In this document: positions 1-7,818 of the stretch, one piece after another
Position numbering within the stretch: the first letter of the stretch is position 1
Layout: each line of letters begins with the position of its first letter
Origin: Pannonibacter tanglangensis
Lineage (GTDB): Bacteria > Pseudomonadota > Alphaproteobacteria > Rhizobiales > Stappiaceae
Assembly: GCF_009915685.1 (NCBI RefSeq)
Contig: NZ_JAABLP010000005.1
Direction: 5' to 3' (one strand)
DNA: 64,000 nt
Notes under the pieces: generated by a model
The model's database searches: none
What the model was told of the DNA's origin: nothing
The model's input: only the letters and a program-made list of their open reading frames with translations
Made by a program: the position numbers and the translations under genes

Positions 1-195
1 GACCCGAACTCCTACTTCCACCGCTACTCGCGCATCACCGACGCGGAAGCCGTCGCCAAGGCGAAGAGCATCTGGACGAACATCAATCTCCAGAACCTGC
101 GCGAGAACATTTTCCCGACCCGCCCGCGCGCCGACCTGATCCTCACCAAGGACGCCAGCCACACCATCGCCAAGGTCGCCCTGCGCAAGATCTGA
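1..195 (+). CDS. coaA: Pantothenate kinase (type I), C-terminal fragment
   Basis: Open from the first base of the window and stopping at TGA 193-195, so only the last 64 residues are present. The tail contains LRENIFPTRPRADLILTK followed by a short ending LRKI, the characteristic C-terminus of bacterial type I pantothenate kinase (CoaA), which phosphorylates pantothenate with ATP as the first step of coenzyme A synthesis. The kinase core lies outside the window. A strong hairpin terminator follows 28 bases downstream. CoaBC of the same pathway is encoded at 36245-37450 in this window. Confidence 0.9.
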   Translation, partial: DPNSYFHRYSRITDAEAVAKAKSIWTNINLQNLRENIFPTRPRADLILTKDASHTIAKVALRKI

Positions 196-222
196 CGACG
201 GACCTGCCCCCCAAAAGGCAGG

Positions 223-255
223 AAAGCCCCGCCGGTGTCGCACCGGCGGGGCTTT
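223..255 (+). terminator. Bidirectional hairpin terminator between coaA and the chemotaxis receptor gene
   Basis: A perfect 15-bp inverted repeat (AAAGCCCCGCCGGTG and its complement) with a 3-base TCG loop. It lies between two convergent genes. Each strand has A/T pairs at the base of the stem, so it can end transcription of coaA (+) and of the receptor gene (-). Confidence 0.85.
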
Positions 256-276
256 CTGCAGATGGCGTCAGGGGCC

Positions 277-1962
277 TCAGGACGCCTGGCGGCGGACCCC
301 CCCGAGGAAGTCGGCGACCTGGCGGCGGAGCTGGCCGGCATTCTGCTCCAGCTGCTGGGCGGCCGCGTCCACGGTGCCGGCGGTGGCGCGGGTGGTCTCC
401 GCGGCGCGCGAGACGGCCGAGATGTTCGAGGTCACCTCCATCGTGCCGCGCGAGGCCTCGGTGGCGTTGCGGGCGATTTCCGAGGTGGCGGACCCCTGCT
501 CCTCCACCGACGAGGCAATGGAGCCGGCGATCTCGTTCATCTGGTCGATGATCTGCGTCACCGACGAGATGGCCTGCGCCGCCTTCTCGGTTTCCGACTG
601 GATCGCCGAGATCTGGCTGGAGATCTCCTCGGTCGCCTTGGATGTCTGGGTGGCCAGTTCCTTCACCTCCGCAGCAACAACGGCGAAGCCGCGGCCCGCT
701 TCACCGGCGCGCGCGGCCTCGATCGTGGCGTTGAGGGCGAGCAGGTTGGTCTGCTCGGCGATCGCCTGGATCAGGTTGACAACTTCGCCGATGCGGCCGG
801 CGGCTTCCGACAGGCCGTTCATGCGCTTGTTGGTGGAGCTGGCTTCCGCAGCCGCCTTCGAGGCGATCTGGGTCGACTGCTGCACCTGGCGGCGGATCTC
901 TGCGACGGAGGCCGACAGCTCCTCGGCGGCGGCGGCGACGGTCTCGACATTGCGGGCGGCCTGCTCGGAGGCAGACGTCACCGAGCCGGTCTGGCGGGTG
1001 GTCTGCTCGGCCCCGCGGATCATCTCCTGCGAGGCATCCTGCAGCTTCTTCACCGACTGCTCGATCACGCCCATCATGGCGGTGATCTGGCTGTCGAAGT
1101 CGCCACTCAGGCGCTGCACCTCCGCGCCGCGCCGCGCCGCATCTTCCTGCCGGGCCTGCTGGTCGGCTTCCAGCGCCTTGCGGGCCTGTTCGTTGCGCAC
1201 GAAGACCTCCATGGCAGCTGCCATCTGGCCGATCTCGTCGCCCCGGCCGGCGCCCTCCACGGAAATGTTGCTCTCGCCATCGGCCAGCTTGCGCATGTTC
1301 TGGGTCAGGCTGGTGATCGGACGCCCGATGCTGCGGATGACCGCCGTTGCCAGGGCCACCAGCAGCAGCGCGCCGCCGACGGTCACGGCGATCATCATGG
1401 AAGCCTCGCGCCAGAACTGTGCCTCGACATCATCAGTGTAGACGCCGGTGCCGATCATCCAGCCCCAGGGAGCGAAGCCTTCGGCCCAGGACAGCTTCGG
1501 CAGCGGGACATCGCCGCTGGCCCGCGGCCAGAGATAGGCGAATTCGCCGCCACCCTTGCGGGCCACGTCGATCAGCCCCGCGATCACCTTGACGCCGTTC
1601 TGATCGGTCATGCCGATCATGTTGGTGCCAACCAGCGACGCCTTGGCATGGGACATCACGTTGCCGTTGTAGTCGAAGACGAAGACGTAGTTGTCACCCT
1701 CGTAGCGCAGCCCGCCGACGGCCGCGATGGCCGCGGCCTTGGCCTCGTCCATGCTCATCTGCCCGGCCTGAGCCCGGTCATGATAGCCTTTGATCGTCGC
1801 CAGCGACGCCTGCGTGATGTGTTTCACCGTTTCCACGCGCTGGCCGATCATCGACGCCCGCATGTCGAGCATGCTGACAATGCCGACAACAAGGGTCAGG
1901 ATAAAGCCGGCGGTGACCGGCAGCGCAATCTTCCAAACGAGGGGCAGTCTGTTGAAAGCCAT
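277..1962 (-). CDS. Methyl-accepting chemotaxis protein with Cache sensor domain
   Basis: 561 residues. An N-terminal membrane helix (about residues 10-32) is followed by a periplasmic single-Cache region (about 35-185, with GDNYVFVFDYNGNVMSHAKA and a WMIGTGVYTDDV segment), a second helix (about 190-212), HAMP (about 213-265) and a long methyl-accepting signalling domain. The hairpin tip reads EQTNLLALNATIEAARAGE. It therefore senses a small periplasmic ligand and signals to CheA/CheW. GGGAGG lies 6 bases before the ATG and fixes the start. It is monocistronic and convergent with coaA. The ligand cannot be told from sequence. Confidence 0.93.
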   Translation of the reverse strand: MAFNRLPLVWKIALPVTAGFILTLVVGIVSMLDMRASMIGQRVETVKHITQASLATIKGYHDRAQAGQMSMDEAKAAAIAAVGGLRYEGDNYVFVFDYNGNVMSHAKASLVGTNMIGMTDQNGVKVIAGLIDVARKGGGEFAYLWPRASGDVPLPKLSWAEGFAPWGWMIGTGVYTDDVEAQFWREASMMIAVTVGGALLLVALATAVIRSIGRPITSLTQNMRKLADGESNISVEGAGRGDEIGQMAAAMEVFVRNEQARKALEADQQARQEDAARRGAEVQRLSGDFDSQITAMMGVIEQSVKKLQDASQEMIRGAEQTTRQTGSVTSASEQAARNVETVAAAAEELSASVAEIRRQVQQSTQIASKAAAEASSTNKRMNGLSEAAGRIGEVVNLIQAIAEQTNLLALNATIEAARAGEAGRGFAVVAAEVKELATQTSKATEEISSQISAIQSETEKAAQAISSVTQIIDQMNEIAGSIASSVEEQGSATSEIARNATEASRGTMEVTSNISAVSRAAETTRATAGTVDAAAQQLEQNAGQLRRQVADFLGGVRRQAS

Positions 1963-2017
1963 GATTTCCTCCCAGCTCCTGCCTGGGAGTATTACGTGTC
2001 ATCCCTTAACGGGAAAT

Positions 2018-2045
2018 TACGTATAAACCATAGTACTAGCGCCAA
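2018..2045 (-). promoter_or_regulatory. Possible sigma70-type promoter for the chemotaxis receptor
   Basis: On the minus strand TTGGCG (2040-2045) and TACGTA (2018-2023) are 16 bases apart, in an AT-rich stretch about 55 bases before the receptor ATG. The -10 is a poor match. No flagellar sigma28 pattern was seen. Confidence 0.3.
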
Positions 2046-2079
2046 GTTCAGAGAATTTAATGGGTTATAGCGAAAGGAA

Positions 2080-2093
2080 TGAAATATATTTCA
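2080..2093. promoter_or_regulatory. Perfect 14-bp palindrome TGAAATATATTTCA
   Basis: A perfect AT-rich palindrome that includes the stop codon of the upstream minus-strand gene (2091-2093) and lies about 120 bases before the chemotaxis receptor start. It could be an operator for that receptor. No regulator is linked to it. Confidence 0.3.
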
Positions 2094-3881
2094 GTTTCGC
2101 CCGCAAAAAGCGTCGTAGAGGCCGGGGCGCGACCACGTTGCATTGTCTCTCTGCCCGGCAAACGTGTATCCGCCGCTTGCGTAACGGAACCCTGATCCTG
2201 ACGCAACTCTGGGCAATGTCACGGAAATTTGCCCAAACTCCGTGACCACCGCCACGTCTCGCGCTGCATCGAATACAACCTGCAGATCAATTCCGGCCGT
2301 GCAGAGGTAATTGACCGTATCAAGGCCGCCGACCGGTGCCGGAGGCAGCGGGCCGGCCGGCATCGGCAGCTGGGCCGGGGCTGCTGCCGGGCTGCCCGGG
2401 GTTCCGGCCGCCCGGTTTCCGATCACCACGTCCTGCCGCGGAGCGCGGCTGACATGCAGGCCAAGGCACTGGCCGGAGGGATTCGTCACCAGCCAGGCAT
2501 TGGACAGGATCGATTCCTGGTCCAGCACCTGACCCGGCATCAGCCTTGCGTAGAAACGCTGGCTGCCGGAGTAGTCGATCCAGAACACGTCCACGGGCTC
2601 GTTGCGCGCATTGCGGAACACCATGCGGCCCCGGAAGCCGCCGTCCAGCGACCGCACCGCCCCGAACTCGGAACAGGACAGCTCGCCCGCATTGGCAAGG
2701 GCCGGGTCGCGGCTCTCCTCGACGATCTGCTGGGCTTCGGCGCAGCCGGCCGCGAACTGGCGCACCGGCTGGGCACTGCCCCGCAGCGACACCGCCTGCG
2801 GCAGGTTGTCGAGGATGACCTCGAGCTGGGACTTCCGCGCCATCGTGTCCCAGAGCGGATCCGTCATGCTGACGGTGAATTCCGGCAGCGACGGGCTGCC
2901 CTGGCTGCCGACAGCATCATAGGTGGCGTAGAACTCGTCCGCCTTGACGATCACCGGGACACGGGCGCCCGGCGTGACGCTGGGCGAGGGGCGCATGAGC
3001 CGCACCGTGGCCACTCCCGACTGCAGCGTGCAGGTCGCCTGGAAATCCGGATCGACGCCCTGCGGTCCCGCGTGCAGCAGCGTGGCGCTCTGGGAGCCAT
3101 ATTGCACGCCGCTGACGCTCCAGTCGCGCTCGACCGGCGCGGGGGCCAGCGGGGGCTGTCCGGCCAGCGCATCCGTGATGGTGGCCGGCAAGGTGCCAGG
3201 CGCTCCGGCCGGGGTCTGCGGGGTCGCAACGGGCGCGGCTCCGGGGAGCGGCGTCGGCGGCTGTGACCCTGCCGGGGCGGTTGCCGCCGTGCCGGTCTGG
3301 GTCCCTGACAGCGGCGCGGCCGGCGCCGCGGGCGCTGCCTGACCGGTCGGCTGGGGAAGGGTCTGGGGCGTTGTCTGGCCACCCGTCTGGCCACTGGTCT
3401 GGCCACTCGCCTGACCTGTCGTCTGGGTGCCCGAAGCGCCACCGCCCTGTGCAGGAGCGGAGCCGGCCGGTCGTGCCGGGGTCGCGGCCTCCGTGCCGAC
3501 CACGCGCGGGCGGGCCGGACCGGGGTCCCGGTTGACATCCACCACGACCTTGCCGCCCGAGCCGCAGATGTCAGCATTGCGCCGCAGCACCCGGCTGTTC
3601 TCGAGCGTGACTTCCAGCTCGACATCGCAGCCGACCGAGCCGGCATCGACATTGCCTGTCACCGTCTCGACGACGGCGCCTTCGATGCCACGCGAGATGA
3701 TCGGCCGGTAGCGCTTGTTGACGAGAATGGAGCGGATGCCCGGTTCGGCCGGCACGACCTGGACCTGGATCTGCTGCGGCAGCGACTGGGCGCCGGCGGT
3801 GACAGGCAGAACAGCTCCGGCAAGACCCGCCAGAGCGATTGCCCCCAGACCCGGTCCGATGCCGCATTTCGTCGACCGCAT
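2091..3881 (-). CDS. Secreted protein with VHL-beta-like and MliC-like domains
   Basis: About 596 residues from the ATG at 3881, chosen because GAGGGG lies 6 bases upstream and a signal peptide follows directly (GAIALAGLAGAVLPVTAGAQ, cut after AGAQ or nearby). Then come a small domain with two Cys, a long Pro/Thr/Gln/Ala linker with short GQT repeats, and a beta-rich region. A VHL-beta-like module follows: VFRNARNEPVDVFWIDYSG, then YARLMPGQVL, then NAWLVTNPSGQCLG. The last part is MliC-like (YLCTAGIDLQVVFD, then a SGSGFRYASGGYTF segment), the fold of c-type lysozyme inhibitors. The inferred place is the periplasm or cell surface. Function is unproven; defence against host lysozyme is one possibility. 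Confidence 0.75.
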   Translation of the reverse strand: MRSTKCGIGPGLGAIALAGLAGAVLPVTAGAQSLPQQIQVQVVPAEPGIRSILVNKRYRPIISRGIEGAVVETVTGNVDAGSVGCDVELEVTLENSRVLRRNADICGSGGKVVVDVNRDPGPARPRVVGTEAATPARPAGSAPAQGGGASGTQTTGQASGQTSGQTGGQTTPQTLPQPTGQAAPAAPAAPLSGTQTGTAATAPAGSQPPTPLPGAAPVATPQTPAGAPGTLPATITDALAGQPPLAPAPVERDWSVSGVQYGSQSATLLHAGPQGVDPDFQATCTLQSGVATVRLMRPSPSVTPGARVPVIVKADEFYATYDAVGSQGSPSLPEFTVSMTDPLWDTMARKSQLEVILDNLPQAVSLRGSAQPVRQFAAGCAEAQQIVEESRDPALANAGELSCSEFGAVRSLDGGFRGRMVFRNARNEPVDVFWIDYSGSQRFYARLMPGQVLDQESILSNAWLVTNPSGQCLGLHVSRAPRQDVVIGNRAAGTPGSPAAAPAQLPMPAGPLPPAPVGGLDTVNYLCTAGIDLQVVFDAARDVAVVTEFGQISVTLPRVASGSGFRYASGGYTFAGQRDNATWSRPGLYDAFCGRN

Positions 3882-4100
3882 GCGCCCCTCGCAACTTGCC
3901 CCGCCGGGGCGGGCCCGGCAGGAGATCGCACCCCTCGTTGGCGGCATTTAGCCGCCCGGCATCGCCGCAGGCAATGCCACAGGCACCAGGCAGGAGAAAA
4001 AGGCGCCCGTCGCCGCGCTGTAGAAACAGATCATGGCGAGCTTTGGGCGAACCTGCCATGGCAAGCTGGCCCGAACCTGTCGCCCATCCACCTCCGCCGA

Positions 4101-4184
4101 GCCACGTCGACCAAGCCACGTCGACCAAGCCACGTCGACCAAGCCATGTCGAAAGGGCCACGTCGAAACGGCCACGTCGAGTGG
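4101..4184. repeat. Tandem array of six 14-bp units
   Basis: Six consecutive 14-base units. The first three are identical (GCCACGTCGACCAA) and the next three diverge in their last five or so bases. The array starts two bases beyond the stop codon of actR, so it lies in its 3' flank. A 14-base period is not a multiple of three, so it is not coding. It occupies part of a 305-base gene-free stretch (3882-4186) that otherwise holds only the ribosome-binding site of the VHL/MliC gene. Perfect adjacent units suggest recent slippage, i.e. a possible variable-number repeat. Confidence 0.9.
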
Positions 4185-4186
4185 GC

Positions 4187-4744
4187 TCAGCGGGGCGCGC
4201 GCTTGGCGAGGATGCGCTGCAGCGTGCGGCGGTGCATGTTGAGCCGCCGTGCCGTCTCCGAGACGTTGCGCTCGCACAGTTCGTAGACGCGCTGGATATG
4301 TTCCCAGCGCACCCGGTCGGCCGACATCGGGTTTTCCGGCGGGATCGCCTTTTCGCCGCCGTCCTGGGTCAGCGCCATGAACACGTCGTCCGCATCGGCC
4401 GGCTTGGCAAGATAGTCGATGGCACCGAGCTTCACGGCCGTCACGGCGGTGGCGATGTTGCCGTAGCCGGTCAGGATGACGGCACGCGCGTCGGGCCGGT
4501 GCTGGCGCAGGGCCTCGATCACGTCCAGCCCGCTGCCGTCGCCAAGGCGCATGTCGACCACGGCAAAGGCGGGGGCCGACGCGGCGATCTTGGCCACTGC
4601 CTCGCGCACGTTCTCTGCCGTCTCGGTAGCGAAGCCGCGTTTTTCCATCGCGCGCGCCAGGCGTGTCTGGAAGGCCTTGTCGTCATCAACGATCAGGAGG
4701 CTCTTGTCGTCGGCCTCGATCTGGCGAAGCTCGGGTTCGGTCAT
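4187..4744 (-). CDS. actR: Redox response regulator ActR/RegA
   Basis: 185 residues from ATG 4744. A receiver domain has the acidic pair in IVDDD, the phospho-acceptor Asp64 in VVDMRLGDG, Thr in ILTGYGN and Lys in LAKPAD. A short linker leads to a Fis-type helix-turn-helix, VSETARRLNMHRRTLQRIL, which is nearly invariant in the RegA/PrrA/ActR family. The family is phosphorylated by RegB/ActS and controls respiration, carbon and nitrogen fixation and redox balance. The partner kinase lies just upstream on the same strand, separated by 49 bases, so the two are probably co-transcribed. Confidence 0.95.
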   Translation of the reverse strand: MTEPELRQIEADDKSLLIVDDDKAFQTRLARAMEKRGFATETAENVREAVAKIAASAPAFAVVDMRLGDGSGLDVIEALRQHRPDARAVILTGYGNIATAVTAVKLGAIDYLAKPADADDVFMALTQDGGEKAIPPENPMSADRVRWEHIQRVYELCERNVSETARRLNMHRRTLQRILAKRAPR

Positions 4745-4793
4745 GGTCCTCGAGTTCCTGTTTCTGGATATACGCGCAACACATCTGCCCGGT

Positions 4794-6161
4794 TCAGGGC
4801 AGCAGACTGCCGGAAACAATCCGCGAGTTATGGCCGGAATCCCGCGCCGGGTCCATATTGCCGGCGGCCTCGATGCTGGCGCGCGGCCAGGAGATGCGCA
4901 CGATCGCGCCGGTTTCGGGCGGTGTCCGGTTCTCGAAGCTCACCCGGGCCCCGGTGCGTTCCAGCAGGGTTTTGGCGATGAAGAAGCCGAGACCCAGCCC
5001 GCCACCGGTCGCGCCGGCGCCGCTGCGCGGCCCGCGCGCCGAGACATAGGGCTCGCCGATCCGCGACAATACGTCTGCGGAAAACCCCGGACCATCGTCG
5101 CTGATGGTGATGCGGGCGGTGCGGCTGTCCCAGGTGCAGCTGATCTGGACCTCCTTGCGGGCGAAGTCGACCGCATTCTCGAGCAGGTTGCCGAGCCCGT
5201 AGCGGATGGCGGGATTGCGCGAGCCGATCGGCTCGGCCCCCTCCCCGGCCATCGAGACCTTGATCGCGATGCCGAAACCGCGATGCGGTTCCGAGACTTC
5301 CTCGATCAGCTGCGCCATCGACATGCGCTGGAAATGCATGTCCCGGTCGCTCGACAGCGTCGTCAGCTGGCGCAGGATGTCGCGGCAGCGTTCCGCCTGG
5401 GAGCGGATCAGCGCCACATCCTCGGCGCGCGGGTCGCCGCTGTCGAATTCACGCGTGAGTTCCTTGGCCGTGAGGAAGATGGTCGCGAGCGGCGTGCCCA
5501 GCTCATGCGCCGCCGCGGCGGCCAGTCCGTCGAGGGCGTTCAGGTGGTGCTCGCGGGCGAGCACCAGCTCGCTTGCGGCCAGCGCGTCGGCCAGCTGACG
5601 CGCCTCCTCGGCCACCCGGTAGGCATAGGCGGCCATGAAGGCCAGGGAACAGACCAGCGCGATCCAGATGCCGATGGAATAGACCGGCGGCAGGCTGAAG
5701 TCCGCGCCCACCGGCCAGGGCAGCGGCAGGTGGAAGAAGGCAAGCAGCGTGGCGCAGACGGTGGCCAGCGTGCCCAGCGCCAGGGTCAGCCGGCCCGACA
5801 GGCCCGTCGCCGACACCATAACCGGCGCCAGCAGCAGGAAGGCGAAGGGGTTGCCGAGGCCGCCGGTCAGATAGAGCAGACCACACATCTGCAGGATGTC
5901 GTAACCGAGCTGCATGGCGGCCGACCGGTCCGACAGGCGCAGCGTCGAGGGCGAGCGGATCTTCAGGAACACGTTCACCCAGGCCGAGAGCGCCACCAGC
6001 GCGAAGGCCGGCGCCACGGGCAGCGGATAGCCGAGGCCGAGATGGACCACCAGCAGCGCCATGGTCTGCCCGCCGACGGCCAGCCAGCGCAGGCGCACCA
6101 GCGTGTCGAGCTTGAGCCGCCGGTGAGTGAGGAGAAATCCGGGTTCTGCTTCGTCTGTCAT
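4794..6161 (-). CDS. actS: Redox sensor histidine kinase ActS/RegB
   Basis: About 455 residues from ATG 6161 (an in-frame ATG 12 codons further upstream is possible). About six membrane helices fill the first 170 residues and include the quinone-sensing box GGLGNPF (about 100-106). The phospho-acceptor His219 lies in AAAAHELGTPLATI. The redox-active Cys259 is in ERCRDILRQL, as in RegB. The HATPase domain shows N (GNLLENAVDFA), DDGPGF and GGGLGLGFFIAKTLLE. It autophosphorylates under reducing conditions and passes phosphate to ActR, encoded next. It is divergent from secB, an arrangement common in the group. Confidence 0.95.
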   Translation of the reverse strand: MTDEAEPGFLLTHRRLKLDTLVRLRWLAVGGQTMALLVVHLGLGYPLPVAPAFALVALSAWVNVFLKIRSPSTLRLSDRSAAMQLGYDILQMCGLLYLTGGLGNPFAFLLLAPVMVSATGLSGRLTLALGTLATVCATLLAFFHLPLPWPVGADFSLPPVYSIGIWIALVCSLAFMAAYAYRVAEEARQLADALAASELVLAREHHLNALDGLAAAAAHELGTPLATIFLTAKELTREFDSGDPRAEDVALIRSQAERCRDILRQLTTLSSDRDMHFQRMSMAQLIEEVSEPHRGFGIAIKVSMAGEGAEPIGSRNPAIRYGLGNLLENAVDFARKEVQISCTWDSRTARITISDDGPGFSADVLSRIGEPYVSARGPRSGAGATGGGLGLGFFIAKTLLERTGARVSFENRTPPETGAIVRISWPRASIEAAGNMDPARDSGHNSRIVSGSLLP

Positions 6162-6327
6162 GGGGCAATACCTGTGCCGGATTCCCGGCCAAGGCAAGGC
6201 CTGTCCTCTTGTGCCGCTGGTCTTTAACGTGCTAGCCAGCCCTCCGAGGAACCGTCAGGCCAGGGGGCCCGGCGGACGCCCCGCGACATTCCGCCCCGAG
6301 GGGTGGCAGAAGACGGAACCCGTGACG

Positions 6328-6813
6328 ATGACCGACATCAACGAAGGCGGCGCCGCAGCGCCGGAAGAAAACGGCGCCATGCCGGGCATGAACATCCTGG
6401 CCCAGTACATCAAGGATCTGTCCTTCGAGAACCCGAATGCGCCGCGTTCGCTCGCGCAGGGCGAGCAGCCGAAGCTGGACATCTCCGTCAACGTCAGCGC
6501 GCAGCCGATGGGCGACGGCCAGTTCGATGTCGTCCTGTCGCTGAACGCCCGCGCGCAGCGCGACGACTTCCTGATGTTCAACGTCGAGCTGGTCTATGGC
6601 GGCTTCTTCCGCGTCACCGGCGTGCCGCAGGAGCACCTGCACCCGTTCGTCATGATCGAGTGCCCGCGCATGCTGTTCCCCTTCGCGCGCCAGATCCTGG
6701 CGGACGCCACCCGCAACGGCGGGTTCCCCCCGCTGATGCTGGATCCGATCGACTTCGCCCAGCTCTATCGTCAGAACATGATGAACCAGGATCTCGCCGA
6801 ACGCGCCAACTGA
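6328..6813 (+). CDS. secB: Protein-export chaperone SecB
   Basis: 161 residues from ATG 6328. The sequence IKDLSFENPNAP near the N-terminus, a peptide-binding core around GGFFRVTGVP, and the CPRMLFPFARQILADATRNGGFPPLML block are diagnostic of SecB. The tetrameric cytosolic chaperone holds preproteins unfolded and delivers them to SecA. It stands alone, divergent from actS, and is followed by a rho-independent terminator. Confidence 0.96.
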   Translation: MTDINEGGAAAPEENGAMPGMNILAQYIKDLSFENPNAPRSLAQGEQPKLDISVNVSAQPMGDGQFDVVLSLNARAQRDDFLMFNVELVYGGFFRVTGVPQEHLHPFVMIECPRMLFPFARQILADATRNGGFPPLMLDPIDFAQLYRQNMMNQDLAERAN

Positions 6814-6872
6814 GGCGGCGGCGACCATCCTGACAGGCCGGCCCGGATGAGTGGCCGGCTTTCTGGCATCTG

Positions 6873-6905
6873 CGGCCTCCCGGGCCTTGTCCGGGAGGCC
6901 GTTTT
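6873..6905 (+). terminator. Rho-independent terminator of secB
   Basis: An 11-bp stem (CGGCCTCCCGG and its complement) is followed by GTTTTGC. A second, weaker GGCCGGC hairpin lies just upstream (about 6837-6860). The next gene is on the opposite strand and ends at 6917. Confidence 0.8.
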
Positions 6906-6916
6906 GCATGCGCCGG

Positions 6917-7726
6917 TCAGGCCGGATCCCCGGCGCGCAGCTCGGCCCAGCCGAGCGCTGTCGCGCCGTTCAGCGGGTTGCGCGGCGACCAGCGGTAGGC
7001 GATCTCCTCCATCCGCAGCGCCAGCGCGTCGAACAGGATCAGCCGTCCGACCGGACCCGCACCGGCGCCGGTGATGGCCTTGATCGCCTCCATGGCCTGC
7101 AGCGTTCCGAGGATGCCCGTCAGAGCCCCGACCACGCCGGCCTCGGCACAGGCAGGCACGGTGCCCGGACGCGGCGGCGCCGGGAACAGGCAGCGATAGG
7201 TCGGATTGGGCGACCCGTCCGCGCCCCGCTCATGCGGCTTCAGCAGCGTCAGTGACCCGTCGAACCGGCCAACCGCCGCCGTGATCAGCGGCTTCTGCCG
7301 GAAGAAACAGGCGTCCGAGACCAGGTAGCGCGTGGCGAAATTGTCCGAACCGTCGATCACCAGGTCGTAGCGGCCGACGACCGACAGCGCGTTGTGTCCG
7401 GCCAGCCGCTCGGGATGCGGTTCGACGGTGACATAAGGATTGAGCCGCGCAATCGCCTCGGCCGCGCTCGCCACCTTCGGTTCCCCGAGGTGGTCCGTGT
7501 CATGGATCACCTGGCGCTGCAGGTTGGACAACGACACCGTGTCGTTGTCGACGATCCCGAGCGTGCCGACACCGGCCGCCGCCAGATACTGCAGCACCGG
7601 CGCGCCAAGGCCGCCGGCCCCCACCACAAGCACCCGCGCGGCCTTCAGCTTCTGCTGTCCCGGCCCTCCGATCTCGCGCAGGACGATGTGGCGGGCGTAG
7701 CGTTCCAGTTCGGCAGGCGACAGCAT
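6917..7726 (-). CDS. HesA/MoeB/ThiF-family adenylyltransferase
   Basis: 269 residues. A Rossmann ATP-binding motif VVGAGGLGAP lies near residue 35, followed by a DNDTVSLSNLQRQ block and DGSDNFATRYL, all typical of E1-like enzymes that adenylate the C-terminal glycine of a small sulfur carrier (MoaD or ThiS). The paired CxxC zinc motif of E. coli MoeB is not visible; only YRCLFP and a CAEAGVVGALTG segment are seen, as in the shorter alphaproteobacterial form. Which carrier it serves cannot be decided, since no moa or thi gene is nearby. It stands alone. Confidence 0.85.
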   Translation of the reverse strand: MLSPAELERYARHIVLREIGGPGQQKLKAARVLVVGAGGLGAPVLQYLAAAGVGTLGIVDNDTVSLSNLQRQVIHDTDHLGEPKVASAAEAIARLNPYVTVEPHPERLAGHNALSVVGRYDLVIDGSDNFATRYLVSDACFFRQKPLITAAVGRFDGSLTLLKPHERGADGSPNPTYRCLFPAPPRPGTVPACAEAGVVGALTGILGTLQAMEAIKAITGAGAGPVGRLILFDALALRMEEIAYRWSPRNPLNGATALGWAELRAGDPA

Positions 7727-7818
7727 CGGAGATCCTGGGGGACTGGCCCGTCGCTGCGCGGCGGGCCATCGGGGACAAGGGGAAGCGGGAAAGGGGAACG
7801 GGGGAGCGGGACGGCCGG

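Noticed and set aside
235..2070. Long open frame on the plus strand opposite the chemotaxis receptor (several similar ones lie opposite other genes, e.g. 22118-23797 and 26496-28622 on the minus strand)
   Set aside because: The product is rich in Arg, Gly and His with no recognisable domain, and the opposite strand encodes a clear protein. Such frames are a by-product of high GC.
4101..4184. Repeats as a CRISPR array
   Set aside because: Units are directly adjacent with no spacers, only 14 bases long, and no cas gene is near.
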